Shown piece by piece: positions 39,363 through 48,168 of a stretch of 64,000 bases of DNA. The stretch's first letter is position 1. Each line of letters begins with the position of its first letter. The translations under genes and the position numbers were made by a program. The notes beneath the pieces are model-generated. The model was not told the origin of the DNA. It made no database searches and was given only the letters and a program-made list of their open reading frames with translations. Source of the stretch: Bacteroidales bacterium (lineage in GTDB: Bacteria > Bacteroidota > Bacteroidia > Bacteroidales > JAADJA01); NCBI GenBank assembly GCA_021740645.1, contig JAIOZL010000015.1, forward strand, positions 1-64,000, written 5' to 3'.

Positions 39363-40460
39363 TCAGGCTATTGATTTCTTAGCCATTTCATGATAATTTT
39401 CTAATATTAAAATCACGATAAAGGCTACAAAAAAGGAAGCTAAGGATGCGATAAGCATGATAAGCCATCGCACCGGATAAGCTTTTTTATCCGCAGGAAA
39501 AGGTTTGGTAATTATGCTTGAATAAGAAAATCTACGGTCGTAATCCATATAGGCTTTTTCATATTCATCTTTTAAATCGCTGTATTTTATAGTTTCCTGT
39601 TCTATCAGGTTTAATAAAATAAGCATCTCACCACCTTTGGCTTCAATGTTATTTTTTAACTGCTTGACTTCTTTATCCTTCACATATGCACCTCCGGTTC
39701 CATCAATGGTTTTAAGAAATCCTTTAGTAATTTGTTCTGACTGGGCTTCATAATCCAACAAACCGTATTCAGTGGCTAAAAAGGTCAGCCTTGCATTAAT
39801 ACTATCCAGATAAGTTTGCTTTTTTAAGAGGGCCCGCTCAAACATTTGAACAACCTCACCGAATTTTTCTTCATGTAACGACCTTACTTTAAAATCGTAA
39901 AGCTCTATCATGGCATTAACCATATTGCATGCTGTGTCAGGATCAGAATCCATCACCTGGATGTTAACGGCTTCATTAGGTGTTTTGGTAACCGAAACAT
40001 TGGTCCAGTATTCATCCATCATGTAGGTATGATAATAAGGATCATCCCTGCTAATTTCATAGTGTTTAGGCAAATTAAACTTTTCTATAACCTGGTCGCT
40101 GATATCCCTGGATTGCAAAATTTGCAACATTTGTTCAGTTTCATTTTCATCTGAATAAGGAGCAATGTTAGAAGGATAAACAATAGCAAATGATTTAAAC
40201 TTTGGAGTAATAAATGATTTGCCAGAGAATATCGCAGCCAGTCCTGCTGCAATAAGTACGATCACTGCAAGATGAAATTTCCATTTCAAAAACAGCTTCA
40301 ACAGGTTAACTTGATAAAACTGACTCTCCATATCTATATTTATTTTTAAAAACGACCCCCGCTCTTTTTTTACCTCTGTTTTTTGTTTTTTTACCGAAAG
40401 CTGTTGATCGCTTTTTTTATCAGTTTGTACTTGTTTTTCTCCACTTAATCCAAAATTCAA
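39363..40460 (-). CDS. Wzz/chain-length-determinant family protein (second of pair)
   Basis: 365 residues from a TTG start. A charged cytoplasmic N-tail precedes the first membrane helix (LAVIVLIAAGLAAIFSG, about 66-84), then KFKSFAIVYPSN, a periplasmic helical domain with coiled-coil heptads (about 190-310), and the closing PADKKAYPVRWLIMLIASLASFFVAFIVILIL helix. Proteins of this kind set polysaccharide chain length or serve as export co-polymerases. The same frame is open upstream of 40460 as far as 40523 (AEVDLSFLDIEKYLNKAFNY) with no ATG, up to the A10 tract that ends the preceding gene, so the true N-terminus is uncertain. It is paralogous to the gene at 40511. Confidence 0.8.
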   Translation of the reverse strand: MNFGLSGEKQVQTDKKSDQQLSVKKQKTEVKKERGSFLKINIDMESQFYQVNLLKLFLKWKFHLAVIVLIAAGLAAIFSGKSFITPKFKSFAIVYPSNIAPYSDENETEQMLQILQSRDISDQVIEKFNLPKHYEISRDDPYYHTYMMDEYWTNVSVTKTPNEAVNIQVMDSDPDTACNMVNAMIELYDFKVRSLHEEKFGEVVQMFERALLKKQTYLDSINARLTFLATEYGLLDYEAQSEQITKGFLKTIDGTGGAYVKDKEVKQLKNNIEAKGGEMLILLNLIEQETIKYSDLKDEYEKAYMDYDRRFSYSSIITKPFPADKKAYPVRWLIMLIASLASFFVAFIVILILENYHEMAKKSIA

Positions 40461-40510
40461 ATAATTGAAAGCCTTATTAAGATATTTTTCAATATCCAGA
40501 AAGCTTAAGT

Positions 40511-41545
40511 CTACTTCAGCATTTTTTTTTTACTATAATTTGATAAACTATCCAAAATAGCCAGAATTAAAATAGCCAACAGAAATGCTGAAAGTGTCGA
40601 TATCAGCACTATAATCCAGCGTACAGGATACGATTTCTTTTCAGCCGCATAAGCACTGTTTACCACGAACTTTTGAGGCAATACCTCTTCTGCATCAATT
40701 TTAGCTTCTTCAAACTTTGTTTTTACCACACTGAGCTGCTTTTTCTCATGCTCAAGGGCATCCCGTATTGAAACATAAGGGCCACCATATTTAGCCAGAA
40801 TTTCAAGTTTATCCTCCAGTGCCTTTACTCCACCCTTGTTTCCCTTAGCTAATTCAATAGCGAGTTGCTGATTGATCATTTCAACCTGAGATTCATAATC
40901 ATGAACTCCCAGTTCGCGGAGCCGTGTTAATGAATCTTCCATTACCTGAACCTCTCTTTTCAATTCAAGGTATTCTGCTTCTACAATTTTGAAAGCTTTT
41001 AAGGCTCTCTCTTTTTGCATCGTATTTTTGGTTGAATCAAGCAGTTCAGCAATGTCATTGGCTATTAATGCAGCCGTATCCGCATCCCTATCAAGAACAG
41101 TAATTTTTACCGCCATATATTCGGTTCGGCGAAACGTTATATTATTGTCATATGCTCTAAATAACTTCGTATTTTTAGTAGAGGATTCAGGGTTTATATC
41201 GTAATGTTTGAGTAGGGAATATTTCGCAATGATCTTATCCCTGATCTTATTAGAATTTAATACCTGAAGCATTTGTTCTGTTTGTTCCTCTTCACCAAAC
41301 TGCAATATATCCTGCTTCTCCCCGGCATTTTCTGAAAGTAGTGCTTTAGAAATTGAATTAGTAGAGGTAGGGAACATTATAACAGTAGACTTAAATTTAG
41401 GAGTAATGAAAAGTGGTGATGAAATAATGACACTGACCAGCATCGCAGCCAGCGTAATAATAATCAGCGGTTTCCGCCAATGATACAGGAAAATCAGAAA
41501 GTTTGTGGATTCAAAATCCTCGTTACCTTTCACGTTGCTTACCAT
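40511..41545 (-). CDS. Wzz/chain-length-determinant family protein (first of pair)
   Basis: 344 residues: membrane helix near 31-52 (PLIIITLAAMLVSVIISSPLF), the Wzz motif TPKFKSTVIMFPTS, a coiled-coil periplasmic domain (about 165-300, including LKREVQVMEDSLTRLRE), then AAEKKSYPVRWIIVLISTLSAFLLAILILAIL. It lacks a cytoplasmic kinase domain, so it is the polysaccharide co-polymerase type without BY-kinase. The gene ends in SKKKMLK encoded over an A10 run (40522-40531 on the minus strand), 51 nt before the next paralog. A TAACTTTG box (41576-41583, minus strand) lies 30 nt upstream and probably starts the three-gene polysaccharide unit. Confidence 0.82.
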   Translation of the reverse strand: MVSNVKGNEDFESTNFLIFLYHWRKPLIIITLAAMLVSVIISSPLFITPKFKSTVIMFPTSTNSISKALLSENAGEKQDILQFGEEEQTEQMLQVLNSNKIRDKIIAKYSLLKHYDINPESSTKNTKLFRAYDNNITFRRTEYMAVKITVLDRDADTAALIANDIAELLDSTKNTMQKERALKAFKIVEAEYLELKREVQVMEDSLTRLRELGVHDYESQVEMINQQLAIELAKGNKGGVKALEDKLEILAKYGGPYVSIRDALEHEKKQLSVVKTKFEEAKIDAEEVLPQKFVVNSAYAAEKKSYPVRWIIVLISTLSAFLLAILILAILDSLSNYSKKKMLK

Positions 41546-41678
41546 ATATTTTCCGCTTCAAATATTAAGGAGGCGCAAAGTTAGAAAAAAAACTAAAGTC
41601 CTCTCTTTTTATCTTAATTTTATTTATCGCCTATCCCCAAGGATTTAATTTCAGTAGTTTTGTAAAAACTTTATGTAA

Positions 41679-42905
41679 TTGAGATTTGAAATTTTCATAG
41701 CCAGCCGAATGTTTTTGAAAAACAAGGCAAATTTTTCACAGCCTATTGTAAGGCTTGGGGCTATAAGTGTTGCACTTGGCCTGGCGGTGATGACCCTTTC
41801 CATTTTTATTGTAACCGGATTCCAGCAACAGGTACGCGAAAAAGTCATTGGTTTTGGCTCGCACATTGTTATTTCTGCGTATGAAACAAATACATCATTA
41901 GAAAGTACTCCCCTCTCGGCTGACCAGGATTTTTATCCTTATTTGGATACTATTGATGGAATAAAACATATTCAGATTTTTGCCACAAAAGCAGGAATAA
42001 TTAAAACCGACAATCAAATTGAAGGCCTGGTATTTAAGGGTATTGGAGGTGACTTTGACTGGGATTACTTCGATAGTAAGATTATTAGCGGGGAAAGCTT
42101 CAGGATTGAGCCTTCTGAAAAGAGTACAGATATTATTGTTTCAAAAAGTACGGCCAATCGACTGAATCTTCATGCCGGGGAGGAGGTACGAATGTATTTT
42201 ATAAACAATGATGAATTAAAGCCCAGGGGCAGAAAATTTACCATTGTCGGTATTTTTGAAACCGGTCTGGAAGAATTTGACAGGATGTATGTGCTGGGTG
42301 ATATTAAACAGGTGCAACAATTAAATAATTGGACCGATAAACAAATTTCAGGATTTGAAATTCTGATTAACAACTACGAAGATATTGACAAAATGGGTGA
42401 AAGGGTAAATGACCTTATTGGATATAACCTGCGTTCACAAACAATTAAAGAATTGCAACCCCAAATATTTGAGTGGCTCGATCTTCACGACATGAATGTT
42501 TTCATCATCATCGCCCTGATGATTTTAGTTGCAGGCATAACTATGATTTCCACATTGTTGATTCTCATCCTTGAGAAAACCAGCATGATAGGGATATTGA
42601 AAGCGCTGGGCACGAAAAATATGAGCATCCAGAAAATATTCCTGTACAATGCAATCTATATTATTGGTAAGGGTTTAATTTGGGGAAACCTGATTGCTAT
42701 TGGATTATCATTAACCCAACTTCAATTTGGCATTTTTAAACTCAACCAGGAATCTTACTATGTCTCTGAAGTCCCCATAAATTTTAACCTGATGTATTTG
42801 CTTTTCGTGAATGTTGGGACAATTGTTGTTTGTGCACTAATGCTCATTGTTCCAACATATATTGTTACTCGTATCAAACCGATTAAAGCCATCCGTTTCA
42901 GGTAG
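41679..42905 (+). CDS. LolC/LolE-type ABC transporter permease (FtsX-MacB family)
   Basis: 408 residues with four membrane helices: one near residue 25-48 (LGAISVALGLAVMTLSIFIVTGF), a large periplasmic domain (about 50-265; MacB_PCD type), and three C-terminal helices (about 272-300, 318-345, 375-400). KTSMIGILKALGTKNMSIQKIF is the FtsX-type coupling loop. In Bacteroidota the single LolC/E-like permease releases lipoproteins from the inner membrane together with LolD; the ATPase gene is not here. The start is TTG (family proteins begin (M/L)-x-FE-x-FIA-x-R), with TAGTTTTG at 41655-41662 as its -7 box. It abuts the convergent next gene with no gap. Confidence 0.85.
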   Translation: MRFEIFIASRMFLKNKANFSQPIVRLGAISVALGLAVMTLSIFIVTGFQQQVREKVIGFGSHIVISAYETNTSLESTPLSADQDFYPYLDTIDGIKHIQIFATKAGIIKTDNQIEGLVFKGIGGDFDWDYFDSKIISGESFRIEPSEKSTDIIVSKSTANRLNLHAGEEVRMYFINNDELKPRGRKFTIVGIFETGLEEFDRMYVLGDIKQVQQLNNWTDKQISGFEILINNYEDIDKMGERVNDLIGYNLRSQTIKELQPQIFEWLDLHDMNVFIIIALMILVAGITMISTLLILILEKTSMIGILKALGTKNMSIQKIFLYNAIYIIGKGLIWGNLIAIGLSLTQLQFGIFKLNQESYYVSEVPINFNLMYLLFVNVGTIVVCALMLIVPTYIVTRIKPIKAIRFR

Positions 42906-43940
42906 TCATTCCTTATACAAAATATCCATATACACGGGCAGATGGTCGCTATAACCCCCCTCATATTTGAATCCATTATAAGTACGAAATGGCTTCTTTC
43001 CTAAATTTTTTTCATCTTCAACAAGTAAAAAATCTGGTGAATAAATTTGATAACCTGGTGCCCGAACACGAAGCCCATTATCTTTTTGCAATAAATTTCC
43101 TGAAACTATTATTTGATCAAATATATTCCACCCTTCCTGGAATTTAAGTGTCCCCTCTATACTTAAGTTGGTGTTAATGGATGCCATATCATATAGCGCC
43201 ATCGGATTCATTTTAAGTGTATCTGTTTTAACCATAAGTTCTTTCTGAAGGCTTTGATCCAGTGGGTCGTCGTTAAAGTCACCCATTATTATAATGTTAT
43301 TTTCAGCATTGACCTGCAGAAGTGAATCTGTAAACTGCCGGAGGATTCCGGCTGCTGCTTTTCGTTTTGGTATGGTCTCAAGATAACCGCCATAACGCGA
43401 GGGCCAGTGATTCACAAAAAGATGGAAAGTATCTTTCAATCCTATTGCTCCCTTAATGTAAAGTATATCCCGGGTGGTGGAAGTTGGGTCAAAGGAAAAG
43501 TCAATCCTTATCGGAAATGTTGTATCGACAACAATTTTATCCTTCCGGTATATACAGGCCACATCAATACCCCGCCGGTCAGGCGACTCATAATGGACAA
43601 CTTCATAACCGAATTTTTCTAATGGGGTATGATAGACCAACTGGTTCAGCACAAATCGGTTTTCAATTTCACAAAGGCCAATAATAGCAGGTGGTTCCCA
43701 CTCCCCCACCCCAATAATCACCTTATAAATATTGTTTAATTTCTTATAAAACTTGTTCTTGTTCCAATGCCTGTCACTACCAGGCAAAAACTCTTCATCC
43801 ATGGTAAGGGAATCATCTTCGGTATCAAACAAGTTCTCTACATTATAAAACATCACCCTAAGCGATTTACCTTCCTGTGCCGAAGCTAAAATCGTGAGCA
43901 AAAGTAAAAACGGGATGAAGCAACAAATACGCGTTTGCAT
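42906..43940 (-). CDS. secreted endonuclease/exonuclease/phosphatase-family protein
   Basis: 344 residues with a signal peptide (FIPFLLLLTILASAQ). The EEP fold is shown by RVMFYNVENLFDTEDD (Asn and Glu metal/substrate residues), GLCEIEN, YESPDRRGIDVACIYR, NHWPSRYGG (His), IIMGDFNDDPLD (Asp/Asn) and the closing YSDHLPVYMDI (Asp-His pair). These enzymes cut phosphodiesters in DNA, RNA, nucleotides or lipids; the exported location suggests extracellular nucleic-acid or phosphate scavenging. The substrate cannot be deduced. Confidence 0.87.
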   Translation of the reverse strand: MQTRICCFIPFLLLLTILASAQEGKSLRVMFYNVENLFDTEDDSLTMDEEFLPGSDRHWNKNKFYKKLNNIYKVIIGVGEWEPPAIIGLCEIENRFVLNQLVYHTPLEKFGYEVVHYESPDRRGIDVACIYRKDKIVVDTTFPIRIDFSFDPTSTTRDILYIKGAIGLKDTFHLFVNHWPSRYGGYLETIPKRKAAAGILRQFTDSLLQVNAENNIIIMGDFNDDPLDQSLQKELMVKTDTLKMNPMALYDMASINTNLSIEGTLKFQEGWNIFDQIIVSGNLLQKDNGLRVRAPGYQIYSPDFLLVEDEKNLGKKPFRTYNGFKYEGGYSDHLPVYMDILYKE

Positions 43941-43977
43941 GGTAGTGATGGTTTTAATATTCGGTCACCTAAAACCC

Positions 43978-44640
43978 ATTGGTTTAATTAAAAACAGAGC
44001 AAATTTAAGATTTTTAAGGGATAGTCAAACAGGTATATGAAAATTCTTTTGAATGATTTAGTTGTTTTTAAATACTTCTGTGTAAGTAACACCCCAGGCT
44101 TAACTTCAAAGAGAAACCACTCGAGTTTGGTGTTCTATTTCCCCCGCTGGCGGGGGTCAGGGGGTGGAATTCCCAGCATCTCCCTCCTAACCTCCGCCCA
44201 ATATTCTATTGTCCGTATAACATTACTGATGTCATTCAGCACTTCGCTATCCGTAAACCGTAATACTTTAAACCCAACCGCTTCCAGGTCTTTTTCTTTT
44301 CTAATGTCTTTGGCAACGGTTTCTTCAAATAGATGGGTAATACCATCAACTTCAATAATAAGCAGTAGTTCTTTACACATAAAATCTGCAATATAATTTA
44401 ACACAGGCCGCTGTCTTCTAAATTGCCAGCTTGACAATTTGCCTGCTTTCAGTGCATATTTCCAAAGGCAAGCCTCTGCCTTCGTCATGTTTTCTCGTAA
44501 CTGTCTGGCAAAGGGCTGAAGTTTTTTGTTGTAATGCCAATTGTTATTTGGCCCTGCTTGTTTGGTGTTTTGCATGTATTCTCCTCCCCCTAGCCCCCTC
44601 CTGAGGGGGAAAGCGGAAATATCAGTTCGACTAAAAATTT
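43978..44640. repeat. DUF559 cassette, unit 1 (complete)
   Basis: A 663-bp unit whose outer parts recur directly afterwards as unit 2 (44641-44930). The first ~194 bp match 44641-44834 (roughly 85-90% identical by eye) and the last ~100 bp match 44835-44930. It carries GC-rich palindromes on both sides of the nuclease gene: CCCCCGC-TG-GCGGGGG (44141-44156) overlapping the gene's 3' end, and CCCCCT-CCTG-AGGGGG (44594-44609) just before its start. Confidence 0.85.
44135..44575 (-). CDS. DUF559 endonuclease-like protein
   Basis: 146 residues of the DUF559 family, related to very-short-patch-repair (Vsr)-type endonucleases with a PD-(D/E)XK-like fold. Seen: ARQLRENMTKAEACLWKYALK (family N-terminal helix), WQFRRQRPVLNYIADFMCKELLLIIEVDG (the F-R-R-Q, D and E-x-D catalytic-type residues), and GFKVLRFTDSEVLNDISNVI. 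The C-terminus, PPPDPRQRGK and stop, is encoded inside the GC-rich palindrome. No methylase or other restriction partner is adjacent. The biological role of such orphan genes is unknown. The N-terminal 14 codons exist a second time in the deleted unit 2. Confidence 0.85.
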   Translation of the reverse strand: MQNTKQAGPNNNWHYNKKLQPFARQLRENMTKAEACLWKYALKAGKLSSWQFRRQRPVLNYIADFMCKELLLIIEVDGITHLFEETVAKDIRKEKDLEAVGFKVLRFTDSEVLNDISNVIRTIEYWAEVRREMLGIPPPDPRQRGK

Positions 44641-44930
44641 ATTGGTTTAATAAAGAACAAAACAAATTTAAGATTTTTCGGGGATAGTCAAATAGGTATA
44701 TGAAAATTCTTTTGAATGATTTAGATGTTATTAATATATCTATGTAAGTAACACCACGGGCTGTACCGCAAAGAGAAACCACTTGAGGTTTGTGTTCTAT
44801 TTCCCCCGCTGGCGGGGGCCAGGGGGTGGAATTTTTCGTTTAATGCCAGTTGTTGTTTGGCCCTGCTTGTTTGGTGTTTTGCATGTGTCCTCCTCCCCCT
44901 AGCCCCCTCCTGAGGGGGAAAGTGGTAAAT
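44641..44930. repeat. DUF559 cassette, unit 2 (internally deleted copy)
   Basis: A direct tandem copy of unit 1 lacking about 350 bp that correspond to roughly 44172-44520, i.e. most of the nuclease gene. Both palindromes remain (44803-44818 and 44903-44918), as does the stretch encoding the gene's first 14 residues. Confidence 0.85.
44840..44884 (-). pseudogene. 14-codon remnant of DUF559 gene in unit 2
   Basis: From ATG (44884-44882) it reads MQNTKQAGPNNNWH then TAA, identical to the start of the intact gene at 44575, after which the deletion junction follows. It marks unit 2 as a decayed copy. Confidence 0.8.
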
Positions 44931-45014
44931 CCGGAAGCATTATTGAAAAGAATACAGATAGGGTTACGTTGGGTTTTCAGCCACACGAAGCCTTACTTAT
45001 TAGGTGGCGTTTTT

Positions 45015-46079
45015 TTATTCTTCTAATTTATTTAATTTGTCTATTATATTATATTTCACCTGTCTTTCCTTCCACCTATCCCTTGCATATTTTTGCATAT
45101 CAACTATGGTATCGGTTTCATCAATTATCTCCAGGCCAAGCATGGTTTCAATAATATCTTCCATAGTTACAATTCCGTCTAAACCACCATATTCATCAAC
45201 AATTAAGGCAATATGTTCTTTTTTTTCCAAAAGATTTTCCCACAATGCAAATAGAACTATACTATTTGGAACTACAACTATCTCTCGTTTAACATCTTTT
45301 AATGTTAAATTATGTTGGTCTTCTGCCAGTTTTTCAAAAACTTCCTGCCTAAATACATACCCTGTTATATTTTCATCATTTTCTGAATATACGGGGATGC
45401 GCGAGAATCTTAAATAATCTTTATTCTTAAAAAAGTCTGTCAGATTTAAATTCTCATCTGCAACAGCAACAACCACTCTTGGTGTCATTATTTCTGTAAC
45501 TTTTACATTCTTAAGCCGAAGTAAATTTTGAATTATTTTGTGCTCTTTATTTGAAAAAATGCCTTCATCTGCTCCTATATTTGCTAATGCTGCAATTTCT
45601 TCTCTGCTGGTGGTTTGCTCTTGCCTGCTTTTTGAAATTAGTTTTGTAATGACTGCTGACATAACAACCAATGGATAGGTAATAATTATCATGACATGTA
45701 TAATTCGGGAAGACATCCTTGCCAGGTATCTCCAATATCTGGCACCAATCGTTTTTGGGATTATTTCTGTGATCACCAATATTAAAATTGTTAAAATAGC
45801 TGATACGATACCAAAGGAAGCATCGCCGTATATTTTAACTGCTTGTGCTCCAACTCCAGCAGCACCAACTGTATGTGCAACCGTATTTAATGATAAAATG
45901 GCAGATAAAGGTTTATCAATATTGGTTTTTAAATCAACAAATGATTTTGCCCATGTATTTTCATTTTCATACTTAGCAATCAAGAAGGATTGAGGTGTTG
46001 AAAGAAGCACCGCTTCCATTATAGAGCAGAGGAATGAAACAAATAGTGCCAGAAATAAATAGAAAAAAAGTAATATCAT
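45015..46079 (-). CDS. CNNM/CorC-type membrane protein with CBS domains
   Basis: 354 residues. The N-terminal CNNM (DUF21) domain (about 1-145) has three or four hydrophobic helices with SIMEAVLLSTPQ, ILSLNTVAHTVGAAG and ITEIIPKTIGARYW, the family's ion-path region. Two CBS motifs follow (about 195-320), with VTEIMTPRVVV, SRIPVYSEN and LIVDEYGGLDGIVTMEDIIETMLG. The C-terminal CorC_HlyC domain of longer members is missing. Relatives transport or sense Mg2+ or Na+; the older name is hemolysin-like. A TAAATTTG box (46091-46098, minus strand) precedes the start by 12 nt. Confidence 0.87.
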   Translation of the reverse strand: MILLFFYLFLALFVSFLCSIMEAVLLSTPQSFLIAKYENENTWAKSFVDLKTNIDKPLSAILSLNTVAHTVGAAGVGAQAVKIYGDASFGIVSAILTILILVITEIIPKTIGARYWRYLARMSSRIIHVMIIITYPLVVMSAVITKLISKSRQEQTTSREEIAALANIGADEGIFSNKEHKIIQNLLRLKNVKVTEIMTPRVVVAVADENLNLTDFFKNKDYLRFSRIPVYSENDENITGYVFRQEVFEKLAEDQHNLTLKDVKREIVVVPNSIVLFALWENLLEKKEHIALIVDEYGGLDGIVTMEDIIETMLGLEIIDETDTIVDMQKYARDRWKERQVKYNIIDKLNKLEE

Positions 46080-46098
46080 GTATTTTCTTTCAAATTTA

Positions 46099-46519
46099 CA
46101 ATATTATGAATTCATTTAGGATGCTGTCTTAGTATAATTCTGACTAACTTCAAATTTTGTTATCAATATTCGGTGTTATATATATTTTTCGGTGTTTCGA
46201 TTTTTTATCCATTTTTTCGATTCTGACACGCGGGTTAGCTAAAAAAATTATTGAATTATTTCTATTAGAGGAAGGCCATATAACTTGTTTATATCGCTAA
46301 ATTTCCACTATTCTTCATCGCTTTTTGTTTTCAATCTTTGGGCTGTGTATCTAAAGAGGATAAAACACCCTTCAAGAATTAAACCAGTAGCCTATTATGG
46401 CACCTGTTTTATCATACACAAATTTAACCAACCTTTATAACGTTTGAGAATCAGCCGTTATATTCTTCAGATTACCTTAAACAGACCGCAAGCGACTTGA
46501 TCCATGAATCAAGGCAAAA
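46099..46519. other. gene-free region with possible lipoprotein-gene remnant
   Basis: About 420 bp without an intact gene. From 46284 to 46382 on the plus strand there is a 32-codon open stretch lacking a start codon, reading as a lipoprotein signal (KFPLFFIAFCFQSLGC then VSKEDKTPFKN). The frame just after continues one phase over with KPVAYYGTCFIIHKF. This looks like the debris of a small lipoprotein gene, but the stretch is short. Confidence 0.3.
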
Positions 46520-47893
46520 CTAATACATCGGATCCCAGGGGGGTAGCAAAACAGCTTTCAAGTCAAGGATTTTAAGGGTCCCGGCATCAATGTATTTTTT
46601 ATTGATCACCAAACGAAACATATATTCATCAAACCATGCATCTGTCATGGTAAGATAGCCTTTGTTTCCCTTATCGGCACCCCAGCTGTTTTCCAGTTTC
46701 CATTTTTCAGTTTGCCCATCGGGTAAAATGTTTACCCCCACTAATGCCATTCCATGGGTAGAAGCACTTTCGAATGTTTCAATCCGCTGTTTTTTATTCA
46801 GGCTAAAATCCACACCAAATAAATCATCGTAGCTATAATTATTCACATCCAGTATTCCCCATTCTGTGTTCAATTGTTTTCCTACATCACACGAGAAATA
46901 CATGGCTTCATTGGCTTTGATTGATTTCACAGCAAATTCCTTAATTTTACTTGCTGGCAGGTTAATGTATTTCCAGTTTCCCCCTTCTACCAGGTTACGG
47001 TCGTATTCCACTTCATAAAGTTTGTGGTATTCATGACGGGGGTCGTCCATTAGCATAATATAATCGTTAAGGTTCAGCCCGATAATTTCCTGATAAAATG
47101 TTTTAGGGGTATAGGTGTTACTACTACTTAAGTTATCATCCTTATCCTTATATTGCCAGGAAAATTCTGTGGGTGGTTCACCCAGGCTCAGTACCAGTAT
47201 ACGGTAAACTTCTTTCAGCATCTCTATCTTCTTTTGTGCCTTGAGGTCTTCCCTCATTCGTGAATTGCTAATCTCCCGCATTTCCAATCCTTGTTCCCGC
47301 AATTTTCTTCGAAGTAAGCGCGACATCATCGAGGTTTTTTCGCTTTGGTAAGAATCGGGCATAGCTGATGTGGGGACTAATCCATACTTGGCCACATTAT
47401 CAGCAAAGGTGGTCCATTGTCCGCCATCCCCAATCGGGTTTTGAAACAACCATTCCACTTTTTTATCATTCATGGGCAAATGAGCTGTTTCTCTGGCTAT
47501 CTCTAAAAAAAGGTTGGCCTTTTCGAACTGGTCCCAAAAGAAATTATAGGTTTGCGAAAATTCAAAATCACTTAAGTTATACTTTTCCTGAACCATGGGT
47601 TTTAGTGTATTCAAACCCGTATACAGCCAGCATCGTCCCGACTGATTTTGATTGGATATCCCTGAAGTTTTCACTTCATCCGAAAAATAATGATTCAGTT
47701 TACCCTCGTTCTCCCGGTTTTCTGCAAGCTTTTTAATATCATTATGGCTTACTGCATTCATGAGGGCTCGGTTTTCAGGGGTATCCTTAAAACTTTGCCT
47801 GATCTCGTTTAAGGTGGTTTCATCCACTTCCTGTGCAATCATCTGCATTAATGAATAGAATATAATGCCGAATAAAAGTGAAAATCGTTTCAT
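46520..47893 (-). CDS. pepC: aminopeptidase C (C1B, bleomycin-hydrolase family), exported
   Basis: A 457-residue cysteine peptidase. Catalytic residues: Cys88 in NQNQSGRCWLY, His in ESASTHGMALVGV, Asn in WKLENSWGADKG. The signal peptide (FSLLFGIIFYSLMQMIAQ) places it in the periplasm or outside, unlike cytosolic PepC of lactic acid bacteria; exported forms are usual in Bacteroidota. It trims N-terminal residues from peptides. TMTDAWFDEYMFRLVINKKYI is the conserved C-terminal segment that closes the active-site channel. Monocistronic, with long gene-free flanks. Confidence 0.92.
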   Translation of the reverse strand: MKRFSLLFGIIFYSLMQMIAQEVDETTLNEIRQSFKDTPENRALMNAVSHNDIKKLAENRENEGKLNHYFSDEVKTSGISNQNQSGRCWLYTGLNTLKPMVQEKYNLSDFEFSQTYNFFWDQFEKANLFLEIARETAHLPMNDKKVEWLFQNPIGDGGQWTTFADNVAKYGLVPTSAMPDSYQSEKTSMMSRLLRRKLREQGLEMREISNSRMREDLKAQKKIEMLKEVYRILVLSLGEPPTEFSWQYKDKDDNLSSSNTYTPKTFYQEIIGLNLNDYIMLMDDPRHEYHKLYEVEYDRNLVEGGNWKYINLPASKIKEFAVKSIKANEAMYFSCDVGKQLNTEWGILDVNNYSYDDLFGVDFSLNKKQRIETFESASTHGMALVGVNILPDGQTEKWKLENSWGADKGNKGYLTMTDAWFDEYMFRLVINKKYIDAGTLKILDLKAVLLPPWDPMY

Positions 47894-48050
47894 AGGTAAG
47901 TACTTTAAAGTTTAAGGCTTGCAAGTTAAAAAAATGCGCTTTATTTAGGGCCATTGGATGCAAATATTTTTAGAGAATTTTTCTTCGCAAAAACTAAGCA
48001 AGATAAAGGATGACTTTGCTTAAAGCTAAGACTAAGCCCTCTGCCCCCTG

Positions 48051-48085
48051 CTCTTTGCTCTTTGCTCTTTGCCCTTTGCCCTTTG
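48051..48085. repeat. (YCYTTTG)5 heptanucleotide tandem repeat
   Basis: Three CTCTTTG and two CCCTTTG units in perfect tandem, with a partial sixth (CCCCTG). Short heptamer arrays of this kind also flank the four-helix-bundle gene near 53 kb. Confidence 0.85.
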
Positions 48086-48160
48086 CCCCTGCTTTAAGGT
48101 TCCCATTTTATTCCTGAATATTTTTTCGAAAAAGGCTATGGTCAATAATTTATTAATCCA

Positions 48161-48168
48161 TACTTTTG
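48161..48168 (+). promoter_or_regulatory. -7 box upstream of gatE
   Basis: TACTTTTG matches TAnnTTTG, 31 nt before the gatE ATG; the -33 element is not clear. Confidence 0.45.

Noticed and set aside
44037-44396. 119-codon plus-strand frame opposite DUF559
   Set aside because: Antisense to the recognisable nuclease; low-complexity Ser-rich product.
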